Below are positions 7,736-13,499 of a stretch of 14,489 nt of DNA, in pieces. The stretch spans positions 1 through 14,489 of the forward strand of contig CALEYP010000059.1 of assembly GCA_937924895.1 (NCBI GenBank). The letters are read 5' to 3'. The stretch comes from an uncultured Alphaproteobacteria bacterium. GTDB lineage: Bacteria; Pseudomonadota; Alphaproteobacteria; Puniceispirillales; Puniceispirillaceae. The notes under the pieces were generated by a model. That model did not search any database. It was not told where the DNA came from and worked only from the letters and a program-made list of their open reading frames with translations. The translations under genes were made by a program, and so were the position numbers. How positions within the stretch are numbered: the first letter of the stretch is position 1; each line of letters begins with the position of its first letter.

Positions 7736-7785
7736 TGACTTGTCACATAGCGCATCATCACATAAGACAAGTCAGGTCCGATAAT
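7736..7785. promoter_or_regulatory. Inverted repeat and probable promoter between ilvE and the MarR gene
   Basis: TGACTTGTC (7736-7744) and GACAAGTCA (7766-7774) are perfect 9-base inverted arms, centres 30 bases apart, about three helical turns. A second overlapping pair, CTTATG (7732-7737) and CATAAG (7761-7766), and three TCACAT copies (7718, 7743, 7758) lie in the same stretch. GATAAT at 7780-7785 is a good -10 for the MarR gene, with a partial -35 (ATCACA, 7757-7762) 17 bases upstream, so the right arm falls between the two promoter elements. This is a plausible operator for the MarR protein or the response regulator; the binder is inferred from position only. Confidence 0.45.
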
Positions 7786-7826
7786 TTCCTTTTGTTTGGG
7801 TATCAGCTTTGCTAAGATAGGTCAAC

Positions 7827-8294
7827 ATGGCTGACATAAAACACTTAAATAAAGCACTCTTTCTCACGGAAGATGAATTGCGCCGCGGAATCGAGCTGAG
7901 GTTTTTTGCCTTTCGTGACTTCACAGGCGAGGCTGACGCCTTACTGGAAGGCTATGGGCTAGGACGGGCGCATCACCGCGCTATCTATTTTATTGGCCGC
8001 CATCCTGACATGACTGTCTCTGATTTATTAGATATTTTGAATATAACAAAACAATCCTTAAGCCGTGTCTTATCCCATCTCATTAGTGAGGGCTATGTTG
8101 CGCAAAAAGCCGGTGAGACTGATAAACGGCAAAGGCTATTGCGCCTCACTGAAAAAGGCCGCACACTTGAAAAACAAGTAACAGATATGCAAGCCACTCG
8201 CTTTGCCAAAGCCTATAAGGAATGTGGCCTTGAAGCAGTTGATGGGTTCCAGCGCGTCTTGCAGCATTTGTTAAATGAAAAGACGGTCCCCTAA
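7827..8294 (+). CDS. MarR-family transcriptional regulator (PetP-like)
   Basis: A cytosolic, probably dimeric, DNA-binding regulator of 155 residues, the normal MarR length. The winged helix-turn-helix spans about 60-112: MTVSDLLDILNITKQSLSRV holds the HTH, followed by HLISEGYVAQ and the wing DKRQRLLRLTEKG (99-111). The N-terminal helices and the charged C-terminal helix would form the dimer interface. The ATG at 7827 has only a weak AGG five bases upstream. It is followed within 6-15 bases by an OmpR-type regulator, which overlaps a histidine kinase. A MarR-OmpR pair is also seen as petP-petR in Rhodobacter capsulatus, where petR is reported necessary for photosynthetic and respiratory growth; equivalence here is inference. 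The ligand and target genes are unknown. Autoregulation through the upstream dyad is likely but not shown. Confidence 0.88.
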   Translation: MADIKHLNKALFLTEDELRRGIELRFFAFRDFTGEADALLEGYGLGRAHHRAIYFIGRHPDMTVSDLLDILNITKQSLSRVLSHLISEGYVAQKAGETDKRQRLLRLTEKGRTLEKQVTDMQATRFAKAYKECGLEAVDGFQRVLQHLLNEKTVP

Positions 8295-8309
8295 GCGAAA
8301 GTGCCAGCG

Positions 8310-9029
8310 ATGAGCGAGCCAGCGCATATTTTAATTATTGATGATGATGACCGGCTGCGTGATTTATTGCGCCGCTTTCTATCTGAGAGTGGGTTTCGTG
8401 TCTCTGATGCCAGTGATGCAAGCCAAGCCCGCCATTTATTATCTGTGATGCATTTTGACCTGTTGGTCATAGATGTGATGATGCCAGGCCAAACGGGAGT
8501 CGAATTCCTCACAGAGTTGCGCCAAGATAGTGGCATGATGGCGCAAAATGTCCCAGCCTTATTCCTCACAGCAATGGCAGAAACCGAAAACCGCATTGAG
8601 GGATTAGAAGCAGGCGCCGATGATTATATTGGTAAGCCCTTTGAGCCCCGTGAATTAATTTTGCGGATTGAACGTATCCTGGCGCGTCAGCCACAAGTGA
8701 CACATAGTGACCAGATTAGCTTTGGCAGCTATCAGTTCACGCCTGATACAGGTCGGCTATCTGGCCCTGATGGTGATATCCACCTGACGACCGCAGAACG
8801 AGACCTGCTTCGTATTTTTGTACAAGCCGCGAACCAGACCTTGTCACGCGATGATATTGCTGGCCATCTGACCACCAAAATGGAAGGGCGGTCCATTGAT
8901 GTGGCCATCGCAAGGTTGCGTCGCAAATTTGAACAAGACCCGAAAAAGCCGCATCATCTTGTTACCGTTCGTGGCGCCGGCTGGCAGCTGAGATGTGACC
9001 ATCATGCCAGTGCTGAGGCTAGCCGATGA
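8310..9029 (+). CDS. OmpR-type response regulator (PetR-like)
   Basis: A two-component response regulator with an N-terminal receiver and a C-terminal winged-helix DNA-binding domain. From the ATG at 8310 it has 239 residues. Receiver marks are the acidic cluster IIDDDD (about 9-14), the phosphate-accepting D55 in LLVIDVMMPG, the switch Thr in LFLTAMAE and the conserved Lys in GKPFEPREL. The output domain carries LTTAERDLLRIF and the recognition region RSIDVAIARLRRKF, then the wing LVTVRGAGW, as in OmpR. D55 matches OmpR numbering, which mildly favours the ATG over the GTG at 8301 (three residues longer); neither has a clear ribosome site, so coupling to the MarR stop at 8294 is likely. Its stop overlaps the kinase start (ATGA at 9026-9029), which identifies its probable partner. 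Confidence 0.93.
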   Translation: MSEPAHILIIDDDDRLRDLLRRFLSESGFRVSDASDASQARHLLSVMHFDLLVIDVMMPGQTGVEFLTELRQDSGMMAQNVPALFLTAMAETENRIEGLEAGADDYIGKPFEPRELILRIERILARQPQVTHSDQISFGSYQFTPDTGRLSGPDGDIHLTTAERDLLRIFVQAANQTLSRDDIAGHLTTKMEGRSIDVAIARLRRKFEQDPKKPHHLVTVRGAGWQLRCDHHASAEASR

Positions 9030-10345
9030 AGCTGCGCAACATTATGCCAAAATCGCTGTTTGGGCGGATGCTTGCCATTATTCTAGTGCCAATGATTTTG
9101 GTACAGGTGATCACCGTCTTTGTCTTTTATGAACGCCACTGGGATACGGTGACACGCTATATGGCCACATCGCTGGCCTCTGAGATCAGCTTGATTGTCG
9201 ATGAGGTTGGCGCCCGCACAGATGAAGAGAACCTTACCCGCACCATTGACCGCGGCGCAAAATATTTCAATTTTGCGCTGTCTTTCCAAGAGGGTGGGAT
9301 TCTCGAAAAACAACCACAACTTCACAGCCCCACCCATGCGGAAGAGGTATTAGCGCGCTCGCTTGATGCGCGGCTCAGTTTCCCTTGGGAATTTGATCTT
9401 ATTTCGCATCCTGACTTGATTTTCATCTATGTGCAATTGGGGGATGGGGTGCTGGAAATCGCCGCAGGACGTAAACGCCTCTTTTCGTCAACGAGCTGGA
9501 CCTTCTTAGGCTGGACGATTGCCACCTCTATCTTATTATTCTTTATCGCGCTTGGGTTTTTGCGTGGTCAAATCCGTCCTATCCGCCGGCTCGCAAATGC
9601 CGCCCGTCAATTGGGGTTAGGGCGCGAAATTGAAGATTTCAGATTAGAAGGCGCCAAAGAAATTCGTCTGGCCGGACGTGCCTTTCAAGCCATGCGCCAC
9701 CGGATTGACCGCCAGATGAAGGAACGTACGACCATGCTAGCTGGTGTGAGCCATGATTTGCGCACACCACTGACACGGATGCGGCTACAGACCGCGCTCG
9801 CGCCTGCCAATGATGATTTACAAGCGATGGATCGAGAAATCTCTGAGATGGAAGGGATGATTGAGGGCTATCTCTCTTTTGCCAAAGGCGAAGGGGCGGA
9901 AAGCTCACAAATGGCGCGCTTTGATAAGATTGTGAAACAAATTGTCGATAGCTATAGCGCGACCAAACCAGGGACACTGCGCCTGTTACTGCCATCTGCG
10001 CATTATCCCGCCTTTCCCATGCGCGTCCAAGCGATGCGACGGGCCGTGGACAACCTGATTTCAAATGCGCTTCGCTATGCGAATTGCGCTGAATTACGGC
10101 TGAAAGTCGCAGAAGATGAATTATATCTCTTTATCGATGATGATGGGCCAGGGATTGCTGAGGCTGATTATGCGGAGGCTGTGAAACCCTTTGTACGGCT
10201 CGAACAATCGCGCAATCGCCAAACAGGCGGCACAGGGCTTGGCCTATCGATTGCCTCTGATGTGATTTTATCGCATGGCGGTGAGCTGACCCTCGATAAA
10301 TCACCGTTGGGTGGCTTGCGTGTCACCATAAAACTACCGATTTAA
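9026..10345 (+). CDS. EnvZ-type sensor histidine kinase
   Basis: A 439-residue inner-membrane sensor kinase. It has a first membrane segment (about 14-34), a periplasmic domain of about 120 residues, a second membrane segment (about 158-178), a HAMP linker (about 179-232), the phosphoacceptor box GVSHDLRTPLTRMRL with H243, the N box (RRAVDNLISNALRYA, N343 and N347), the G1 box DDDGPGIAEAD (about 371-381) and the GTGLGLSIA G2 box (402-410). Size, layout and the position of the histidine are very close to E. coli EnvZ. Its ATG overlaps the stop of the response regulator (ATGA), so the two are translationally coupled and very probably a cognate pair. The periplasmic domain has no motif I can link to a signal. 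It converges with csaA with nine bases between stops and no clear terminator. Confidence 0.94.
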   Translation: MKLRNIMPKSLFGRMLAIILVPMILVQVITVFVFYERHWDTVTRYMATSLASEISLIVDEVGARTDEENLTRTIDRGAKYFNFALSFQEGGILEKQPQLHSPTHAEEVLARSLDARLSFPWEFDLISHPDLIFIYVQLGDGVLEIAAGRKRLFSSTSWTFLGWTIATSILLFFIALGFLRGQIRPIRRLANAARQLGLGREIEDFRLEGAKEIRLAGRAFQAMRHRIDRQMKERTTMLAGVSHDLRTPLTRMRLQTALAPANDDLQAMDREISEMEGMIEGYLSFAKGEGAESSQMARFDKIVKQIVDSYSATKPGTLRLLLPSAHYPAFPMRVQAMRRAVDNLISNALRYANCAELRLKVAEDELYLFIDDDGPGIAEADYAEAVKPFVRLEQSRNRQTGGTGLGLSIASDVILSHGGELTLDKSPLGGLRVTIKLPI

Positions 10346-10354
10346 TTCGTCGAT

Positions 10355-10696
10355 TTAATAAAGACGTCCGCCCTTTGGCACATCATCTGTTGGCGCAATC
10401 AGCGTCACTTCACCTGCCCCATCTGGCACCCCCAAAGTGAGCACCTCAGACATGAAGGGGCCGATTTGCCGCGGCGGAAAATTCACCACAGCCATGACTT
10501 GCTTGCCGACCAAATCAGCCGCCTCATAATTGGTGGTAATCTGGGCTGATGATTTCTTCACCCCTAGCTCATCTCCAAAATCAATGAGGAGCTTATAGGC
10601 TGGCTTACGTGCCTCAGGAAAAGGCTTTGCCTCACAGATTGTGCCGACACGAATATCTAATTTGAGGAAATCATCAAAGGTTACTTGCTCAGTCAT
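10355..10696 (-). CDS. csaA: CsaA-type tRNA-binding-domain protein
   Basis: A small cytosolic protein of 113 residues that aligns end to end in style with Bacillus CsaA (about 110). CsaA is an OB-fold dimer related to the tRNA-binding domain of methionyl- and phenylalanyl-tRNA synthetases, and it has been reported to have chaperone-like activity toward secreted proteins. Conserved stretches are FLKLDIRVGTI near the N-terminus, FPEARKPAYKLLIDFG, KKSSAQITTNY, and VVNFPPRQIGPFMSEVLTLG. The ATG at 10694-10696 lies inside the end of the preceding TetR-fold gene, an 8-base overlap, so translation is probably coupled. Physiological role in alphaproteobacteria is not settled. Confidence 0.93.
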   Translation of the reverse strand: MTEQVTFDDFLKLDIRVGTICEAKPFPEARKPAYKLLIDFGDELGVKKSSAQITTNYEAADLVGKQVMAVVNFPPRQIGPFMSEVLTLGVPDGAGEVTLIAPTDDVPKGGRLY

Positions 10697-11312
10697 GTGA
10701 GGCCTGCTGTGTGATATCTGATTGTGACAAGATGCGGAAGGTCACGGCCCATTCACAGGCTTTTTTCAATTCCTCATCTAAGGCTTTGATGGTCAACCCC
10801 ATATCAGCGCTATCATCATCAAGCCATGTGCTGCGGACGCGCATTAACACGCCTATCACGCCGAGGATGCGGGCTTGCTTGAGCGGGCCTGTGCTATCAT
10901 CACCGGCAAGCGATAAGTATTTGCCGACAGTCTCACCCAATTGATGAGAGAGCTGCAACGCCAAAAGCGGGTGGCGCATTGCCGCCTGATGAAGGTTGCG
11001 GATTTGCGGCTTGCTCTCTTGCAAGGTCTCAAACCGCATAATCAGACCTTCCAGCAATTTTTCATAAATACTGGCCTCTGGATCATCGGCAAAATCCGCT
11101 TGTGAGGTTTGCAAGGCGTCTAAATCATGACGGCGCAGCGCATGAAGGATGAGGCTTGTGACATCCGTCGCGACAAGCTGGGCAGTCACAGGGTCGATAT
11201 CAGCGCTTGCGGCGATATCATCAAGGTGAAGGCTTGGAAAGCCGGCCTCGCCTAGCTGGCGCCACGCATGGTCGCTCAGCGTCTCTATGATGGAAGAAGA
11301 AGAATCAGACAT
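10689..11312 (-). CDS. TetR-fold protein, TetR/AcrR-like or COQ9-like
   Basis: An all-helical protein of 207 residues from the ATG at 11312 (a GTG at 11315 adds one). The N-terminal 55 residues resemble a TetR HTH (AWRQLGEAGFPSLHLDDIAA), but the usual Tyr-x-x-Phe-x-x-Lys at the end of the recognition helix is missing; LVATDVTSLILHAL stands in its place. The C-terminal part (ARILGVIGVLMRVRSTWLDD, then a helix with ALDEELKK) recalls the end of COQ9, a TetR-fold lipid-binding ubiquinone-synthesis factor, and also some alphaproteobacterial TetR proteins. I cannot decide between a divergent repressor and a COQ9-like protein. AAAGG seven bases before the ATG supports that start. csaA overlaps its 3' end by eight bases, and a palindrome lies 30 bases upstream, which would suit autoregulation if it binds DNA. 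Confidence 0.7.
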   Translation of the reverse strand: MSDSSSSIIETLSDHAWRQLGEAGFPSLHLDDIAASADIDPVTAQLVATDVTSLILHALRRHDLDALQTSQADFADDPEASIYEKLLEGLIMRFETLQESKPQIRNLHQAAMRHPLLALQLSHQLGETVGKYLSLAGDDSTGPLKQARILGVIGVLMRVRSTWLDDDSADMGLTIKALDEELKKACEWAVTFRILSQSDITQQASHD

Positions 11313-11341
11313 CACGCCGCCTTTAACAAGAACAAGAAATC

Positions 11342-11358
11342 TCTTATTTAAGATAAGA
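11342..11358. promoter_or_regulatory. 17-base palindrome upstream of the TetR-fold gene
   Basis: TCTTAT-TTAAG-ATAAGA is a perfect 6-base inverted pair around five bases, centred 38 bases upstream of the ATG of the TetR-fold gene. On the minus strand TATCTT within it could act as a -10, with TTGCAT 16 bases upstream as a poor -35. Size and position fit a self-operator of a TetR-type repressor; this is inference. Confidence 0.35.
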
Positions 11359-11379
11359 CAATTAGACTGTGATGCAAGC

Positions 11380-11402
11380 CTTGTCAGCGCAAAGCTGGCA
11401 AG
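11380..11402 (-). terminator. Hairpin just after proC, without a T-run
   Basis: CTTGTCAGC (11380-11388) and GCTGGCAAG (11394-11402) pair over nine positions with one mismatch (a G-U pair in plus-strand RNA, C-A in minus-strand RNA) around a five-base loop. It begins 14 bases after the proC stop. No T-run follows on the minus strand, so it may only attenuate or stabilise the transcript. Confidence 0.3.
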
Positions 11403-11416
11403 AGGAGAGAGGGCCG

Positions 11417-12244
11417 CTAGTCACCAAGGCTGCGCGATCTGTCATAGGCCGCTTGCATCGCACGCGCCATCACGTCAGCCAACCCATCATCAGCCTGCAA
11501 TATTGCAAGAGCTGCGGCCGTTGTGCCGCCTTTGGATGTCACATTTTCACGCAAAATGGCAGGGGTTTCATCCGCTTCTGCCATGAGATGCGCGGCGCCT
11601 AAAATGGTTTGCTGTGCCAATATGGCCGCCATCTCTGGTGACAGGCCTAGCGAGGCACCAGCATCCGTCATCGCCTCGGCCATCAAAAAGAGATAGGCAG
11701 GCCCTGAACCTGAAAGCGCGGTCACAGCATCCATCTCTGTCTCATGAGTGAGGCGCACCACCTTACCAGAGACAGCTAACATCTCTTCTGCCATGGCGAG
11801 TTGTGCGGCGGTTGCCGTGTCATTACCAATTATGGCCGTCATGCCTTTGCCAATCGCTGCTGGCGTATTGGGCATCGTCCGGATGATGGCAGGTGCAGCA
11901 GCATCTGGAATAAGAGTGGCCAGCTGTGCCAAAGACAAACCAGCAGCGATTGAAATGAAACAGCAAGCAGAAAGGTCAATCATAGAGGCTGCTGCTAAGG
12001 CCTCTGCCATCATTTGCGGCTTGACCGATAATAACATGATGTCAGCTGTGTGATGGCCTGCGTCAGCGGCGCTCGCAAAATCAGCATAGATAGAGACGCG
12101 CTCATCACTGGCAAGGGGGCTTGCTTTGTCAAAAAAGGGGTCAATGATGATGTAATGGCGCTGTGTCGTGCCCGCACTTAACCAGCCTTGCAAGAGGGCA
12201 GAGCCCATTTTGCCACAGCCTAAGATGAAACAGCTTTCACTCAT
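11417..12244 (-). CDS. proC: Pyrroline-5-carboxylate reductase
   Basis: ProC reduces 1-pyrroline-5-carboxylate to L-proline with NAD(P)H, the last step of proline synthesis, in the cytosol. The ATG at 12244 gives 275 residues, a normal length. Residues 7-18 hold the Rossmann nucleotide-binding loop ILGCGKMGSALL (G9, G11, G14). Further marks are DIMLLSVKPQMM, IIRTMPNTPAAIGKGM and the C-terminal dimer and active-site signature (DAVTALSGSGPAYLFLMAEA, then ENVTSKGGTTAAAL). A GTG at 12250 would add two residues but forms part of the ribosome site. It follows ybjN by 48 bases on the same strand, with a small hairpin in between, and precedes the TetR-fold gene by about 100 bases; co-transcription with ybjN is likely. 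Confidence 0.96.
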   Translation of the reverse strand: MSESCFILGCGKMGSALLQGWLSAGTTQRHYIIIDPFFDKASPLASDERVSIYADFASAADAGHHTADIMLLSVKPQMMAEALAAASMIDLSACCFISIAAGLSLAQLATLIPDAAAPAIIRTMPNTPAAIGKGMTAIIGNDTATAAQLAMAEEMLAVSGKVVRLTHETEMDAVTALSGSGPAYLFLMAEAMTDAGASLGLSPEMAAILAQQTILGAAHLMAEADETPAILRENVTSKGGTTAAALAILQADDGLADVMARAMQAAYDRSRSLGD

Positions 12245-12247
12245 ACC

Positions 12248-12253
12248 CACCTC
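12248..12253 (-). promoter_or_regulatory. Ribosome binding site that fixes the proC start
   Basis: GAGGTG on the minus strand lies three bases before the ATG at 12244 (five counting from GAGG). The in-frame GTG at 12248-12250 is inside this site, which argues against it as start. The arrangement mirrors that at ilvE. Confidence 0.65.
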
Positions 12254-12267
12254 ATTAATTACCTGTG

Positions 12268-12284
12268 GTGACAGCCCCTGTCAC
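12268..12284. repeat. GTGACAG-CCC-CTGTCAC hairpin between ybjN and proC
   Basis: A perfect seven-base inverted pair with a three-base loop. No T-run follows, so it is not a standard terminator. The stretch CCCCTGTCACAA (12275-12286) recurs exactly at 13429-13440 in the gap before lgt, and both resemble the ilvE terminator stem. Confidence 0.6.
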
Positions 12285-12292
12285 AAGGGAGG

Positions 12293-12808
12293 CTAGGCCT
12301 CGCCCTGATGTGCGATGAGCGATAATTTGCTGGCTTCGCTTGGCATGACCTCACCCATGGCGGTTTGATACAGCACAGGGTAAGCAAGCTCGCTCTCGCC
12401 CAAGATGATATCAACCACATCTTCAATCTGCTCAGGTGTCGCCCCACCAGCACCGCGCAATGGTAGGGTGAGACGCAAACTAATGCGATCTGCTTCGGCA
12501 TCATGGATAAAATGGCCAAGCCATAATTCTTGGTTCAAGCTGGTACAGACATCAAGCACCGATGTGCGATTATCATCATGAAGCGGCACATCAAGGTGGC
12601 AATTCACCACAAGCGCTTCGGCATCATCACGCCATGTCACATTTAATTGATAATGAGACCATTCACCAGGCACGTCAGCTAGAATCGCATTGCGAGCTGA
12701 TTGGCGAACATACCAATCATGCTGCATTACAAAACGTGAGACTAATTCAATCGGATGTTGCACCGCTGAGCTCTCATCTGTCTGCCGTTCTGCCATCTTG
12801 ACCTGCAT
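12293..12808 (-). CDS. YbjN-domain protein of unknown role
   Basis: About 171 residues from the ATG at 12808, likely cytosolic with no membrane segment or signal peptide. The body matches the YbjN family (a fold like bacterial secretion chaperones): a short helix opening (PIELVSRFVMQHDWYVRQSA), then alternating strands (YQLNVTWRDDAEALVVNC, DRISLRLTLPLRG) and a final helix region (TPEQIEDVVDIILGESELAYP). Family members are widespread in alphaproteobacteria and have no settled function; E. coli YbjN has been linked to motility and stress phenotypes. The start is uncertain: GGAAGG five bases before the ATG at 12808 supports MQVKMAERQ, but the ATG at 12796 (MAERQ) also has an AGG, and a far upstream ATG (12886) would add a basic stretch unlike the family. 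It is the first gene of the run leading into proC. Confidence 0.85.
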   Translation of the reverse strand: MQVKMAERQTDESSAVQHPIELVSRFVMQHDWYVRQSARNAILADVPGEWSHYQLNVTWRDDAEALVVNCHLDVPLHDDNRTSVLDVCTSLNQELWLGHFIHDAEADRISLRLTLPLRGAGGATPEQIEDVVDIILGESELAYPVLYQTAMGEVMPSEASKLSLIAHQGEA

Positions 12809-12891
12809 CCTTACCTTCCGATAGGCCGCGTTTCCATACGCCGCCCTTATGCTAGTCTTGGCAAGGGCAAGAGTGAGATGCAACACAATAT

Positions 12892-12936
12892 TTAGTGGTT
12901 GGCAGACCCCCTACCCACGAGAGTTAGTGGTTTTTT
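12892..12936 (+). repeat. 9-base direct repeat and small hairpin in the ybjN-ubiK gap
   Basis: TTAGTGGTT occurs at 12892-12900 and 12924-12932. CCAC (12915-12918) and GTGG (12927-12930) can pair around eight bases, followed by six T (12931-12936) on the plus strand. This looks terminator-like, but no plus-strand gene lies upstream, so its use is unclear. The 175-base gap has no ORF or tRNA that I can find. Confidence 0.3.
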
Positions 12937-12961
12937 GATGATAAGAGGTGATTCGCGCCGC

Positions 12962-12970
12962 TTATCCACA
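12962..12970 (+). promoter_or_regulatory. Single consensus DnaA box downstream of ubiK
   Basis: TTATCCACA is an exact high-affinity DnaA nonamer, 14 bases beyond the ubiK stop codon. No second box was seen within 100 bases. It may be a titration site or chance. Confidence 0.35.
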
Positions 12971-12983
12971 GGGCCATTTTTTG

Positions 12984-13271
12984 TTATTTTTTTGCCGCTT
13001 TACTTGTCTTTTTTGCTGGTTTGGCCGCTGTTGCGGTTGCAAGGCGCGACTCAAGCTCGTCGATTCTCGCAATGGCTTTGGCCAGACGCGCTTCGAGCGC
13101 ATCGAAATCTTCACGGGCCACTAGGCCCTTTTTGGCAAGTGCTTTTTCAATCTGGCCTTGCATCATCGTGCGCATTTCCCCGCGCACATCCCCCAAGGCA
13201 GAGGCCGCACCAGAGGCCATTTGAGAGAGATCAGATAAGGGCAATAAATCAGCAAGAGATGGTTTTTTCAT
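12984..13271 (-). CDS. ubiK: UbiK/BMFP-family accessory protein (YqiC-like)
   Basis: A 95-residue protein of the BMFP family (E. coli YqiC/UbiK), a trimeric coiled-coil, membrane-fusogenic protein that helps UbiJ and the ubiquinone-synthesis enzymes under aerobic growth. The family stretch is at residues 24-78: SALGDVRGEMRTMMQGQIEK followed by GLVAREDFDALEARLAKAIA and IDELESRL, a helix then a coiled coil. The C-terminal 16 residues are Lys/Ala-rich, common in alphaproteobacterial members. Longer in-frame starts exist (for instance ATG at 13289), but AAGGAG at 13279-13284, seven bases before the ATG at 13271, decides the start. It is divergent from lgt. No UbiJ gene is visible here; many alphaproteobacteria keep the two apart. 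Confidence 0.88.
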   Translation of the reverse strand: MKKPSLADLLPLSDLSQMASGAASALGDVRGEMRTMMQGQIEKALAKKGLVAREDFDALEARLAKAIARIDELESRLATATAAKPAKKTSKAAKK

Positions 13272-13278
13272 CTGGCGG

Positions 13279-13284
13279 CTCCTT
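13279..13284 (-). promoter_or_regulatory. Ribosome binding site that fixes the ubiK start
   Basis: AAGGAG on the minus strand, seven bases before the ATG at 13271. It lies within the longer reading frame that begins upstream, so it argues for the short 95-residue protein. Confidence 0.8.
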
Positions 13285-13306
13285 TTCATTTGCAAGAGGC
13301 AGTTAG

Positions 13307-13328
13307 CACCTATCCATGACATAGGGTG
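13307..13328. promoter_or_regulatory. Imperfect dyad upstream of ubiK
   Basis: CACCTAT (13307-13313) and ATAGGGTG (13321-13328) pair with one bulged base around seven bases. It lies about 36 bases upstream of the ubiK ATG, where a regulator or mRNA leader hairpin could sit. Nothing else identifies it. Confidence 0.25.
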
Positions 13329-13359
13329 AGTGGCCGCCCCCTGCAATGGGTAAAAGAGG

Positions 13360-13416
13360 CAAATGGGGCCAAATGGTGATGTGATAGTTCGTGATATGGG
13401 TAATTTATGATATGAC
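13360..13416 (+). promoter_or_regulatory. Ten-base-phased short repeats and probable lgt promoter
   Basis: CAAATGG occurs at 13360 and 13370, GTGATA at 13381 and 13391 (with a further GTGAT at 13376), then ATGATATGA at 13407-13415. The pairs are ten bases apart, about one helical turn. TATGAT at 13406-13411 matches a -10 box in five of six positions; no good -35 lies 16-18 bases upstream, which would fit activator-dependent transcription of lgt. This is by-eye inference. Confidence 0.35.
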
Positions 13417-13418
13417 AC

Positions 13419-13437
13419 TGACAGGCCGCCCCTGTCA
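13419..13437 (+). repeat. TGACAGG-CCGCC-CCTGTCA hairpin in the lgt leader
   Basis: A perfect seven-base inverted pair with a five-base loop, 62 bases before the lgt ATG and just after the proposed -10. It shares CCCCTGTCACAA (13429-13440) with the ybjN-proC gap. It would sit at the 5' end of the lgt transcript if the promoter call is right. Confidence 0.55.
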
Positions 13438-13499
13438 CAAATTGGCGAGCGGCATATTAGATGACAAGACGCCACGAGGCAGAGGATAGCACAAGATAG

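Noticed and set aside
9639..10064. A 141-codon minus-strand frame inside the histidine kinase gene
   Set aside because: It overlaps the conserved H-box and N-box region of a certain gene, and its translation has no family features.
10348..10366. CGTC/GACG hairpin between the kinase and csaA as a terminator
   Set aside because: The stem is only four pairs with an 11-base loop and no T-run; it is not distinguishable from chance.
12899..13306. A 135-codon plus-strand frame opposite ubiK
   Set aside because: It covers the ubiK gene, whose start and ribosome site are clear on the other strand; the hydrophobic-then-Arg/Pro-rich translation resembles no family I know.
13287..13475. Longer N-terminal versions of ubiK
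   Set aside because: The extra residues do not look like the family, and AAGGAG just before the ATG at 13271 fixes the shorter protein.
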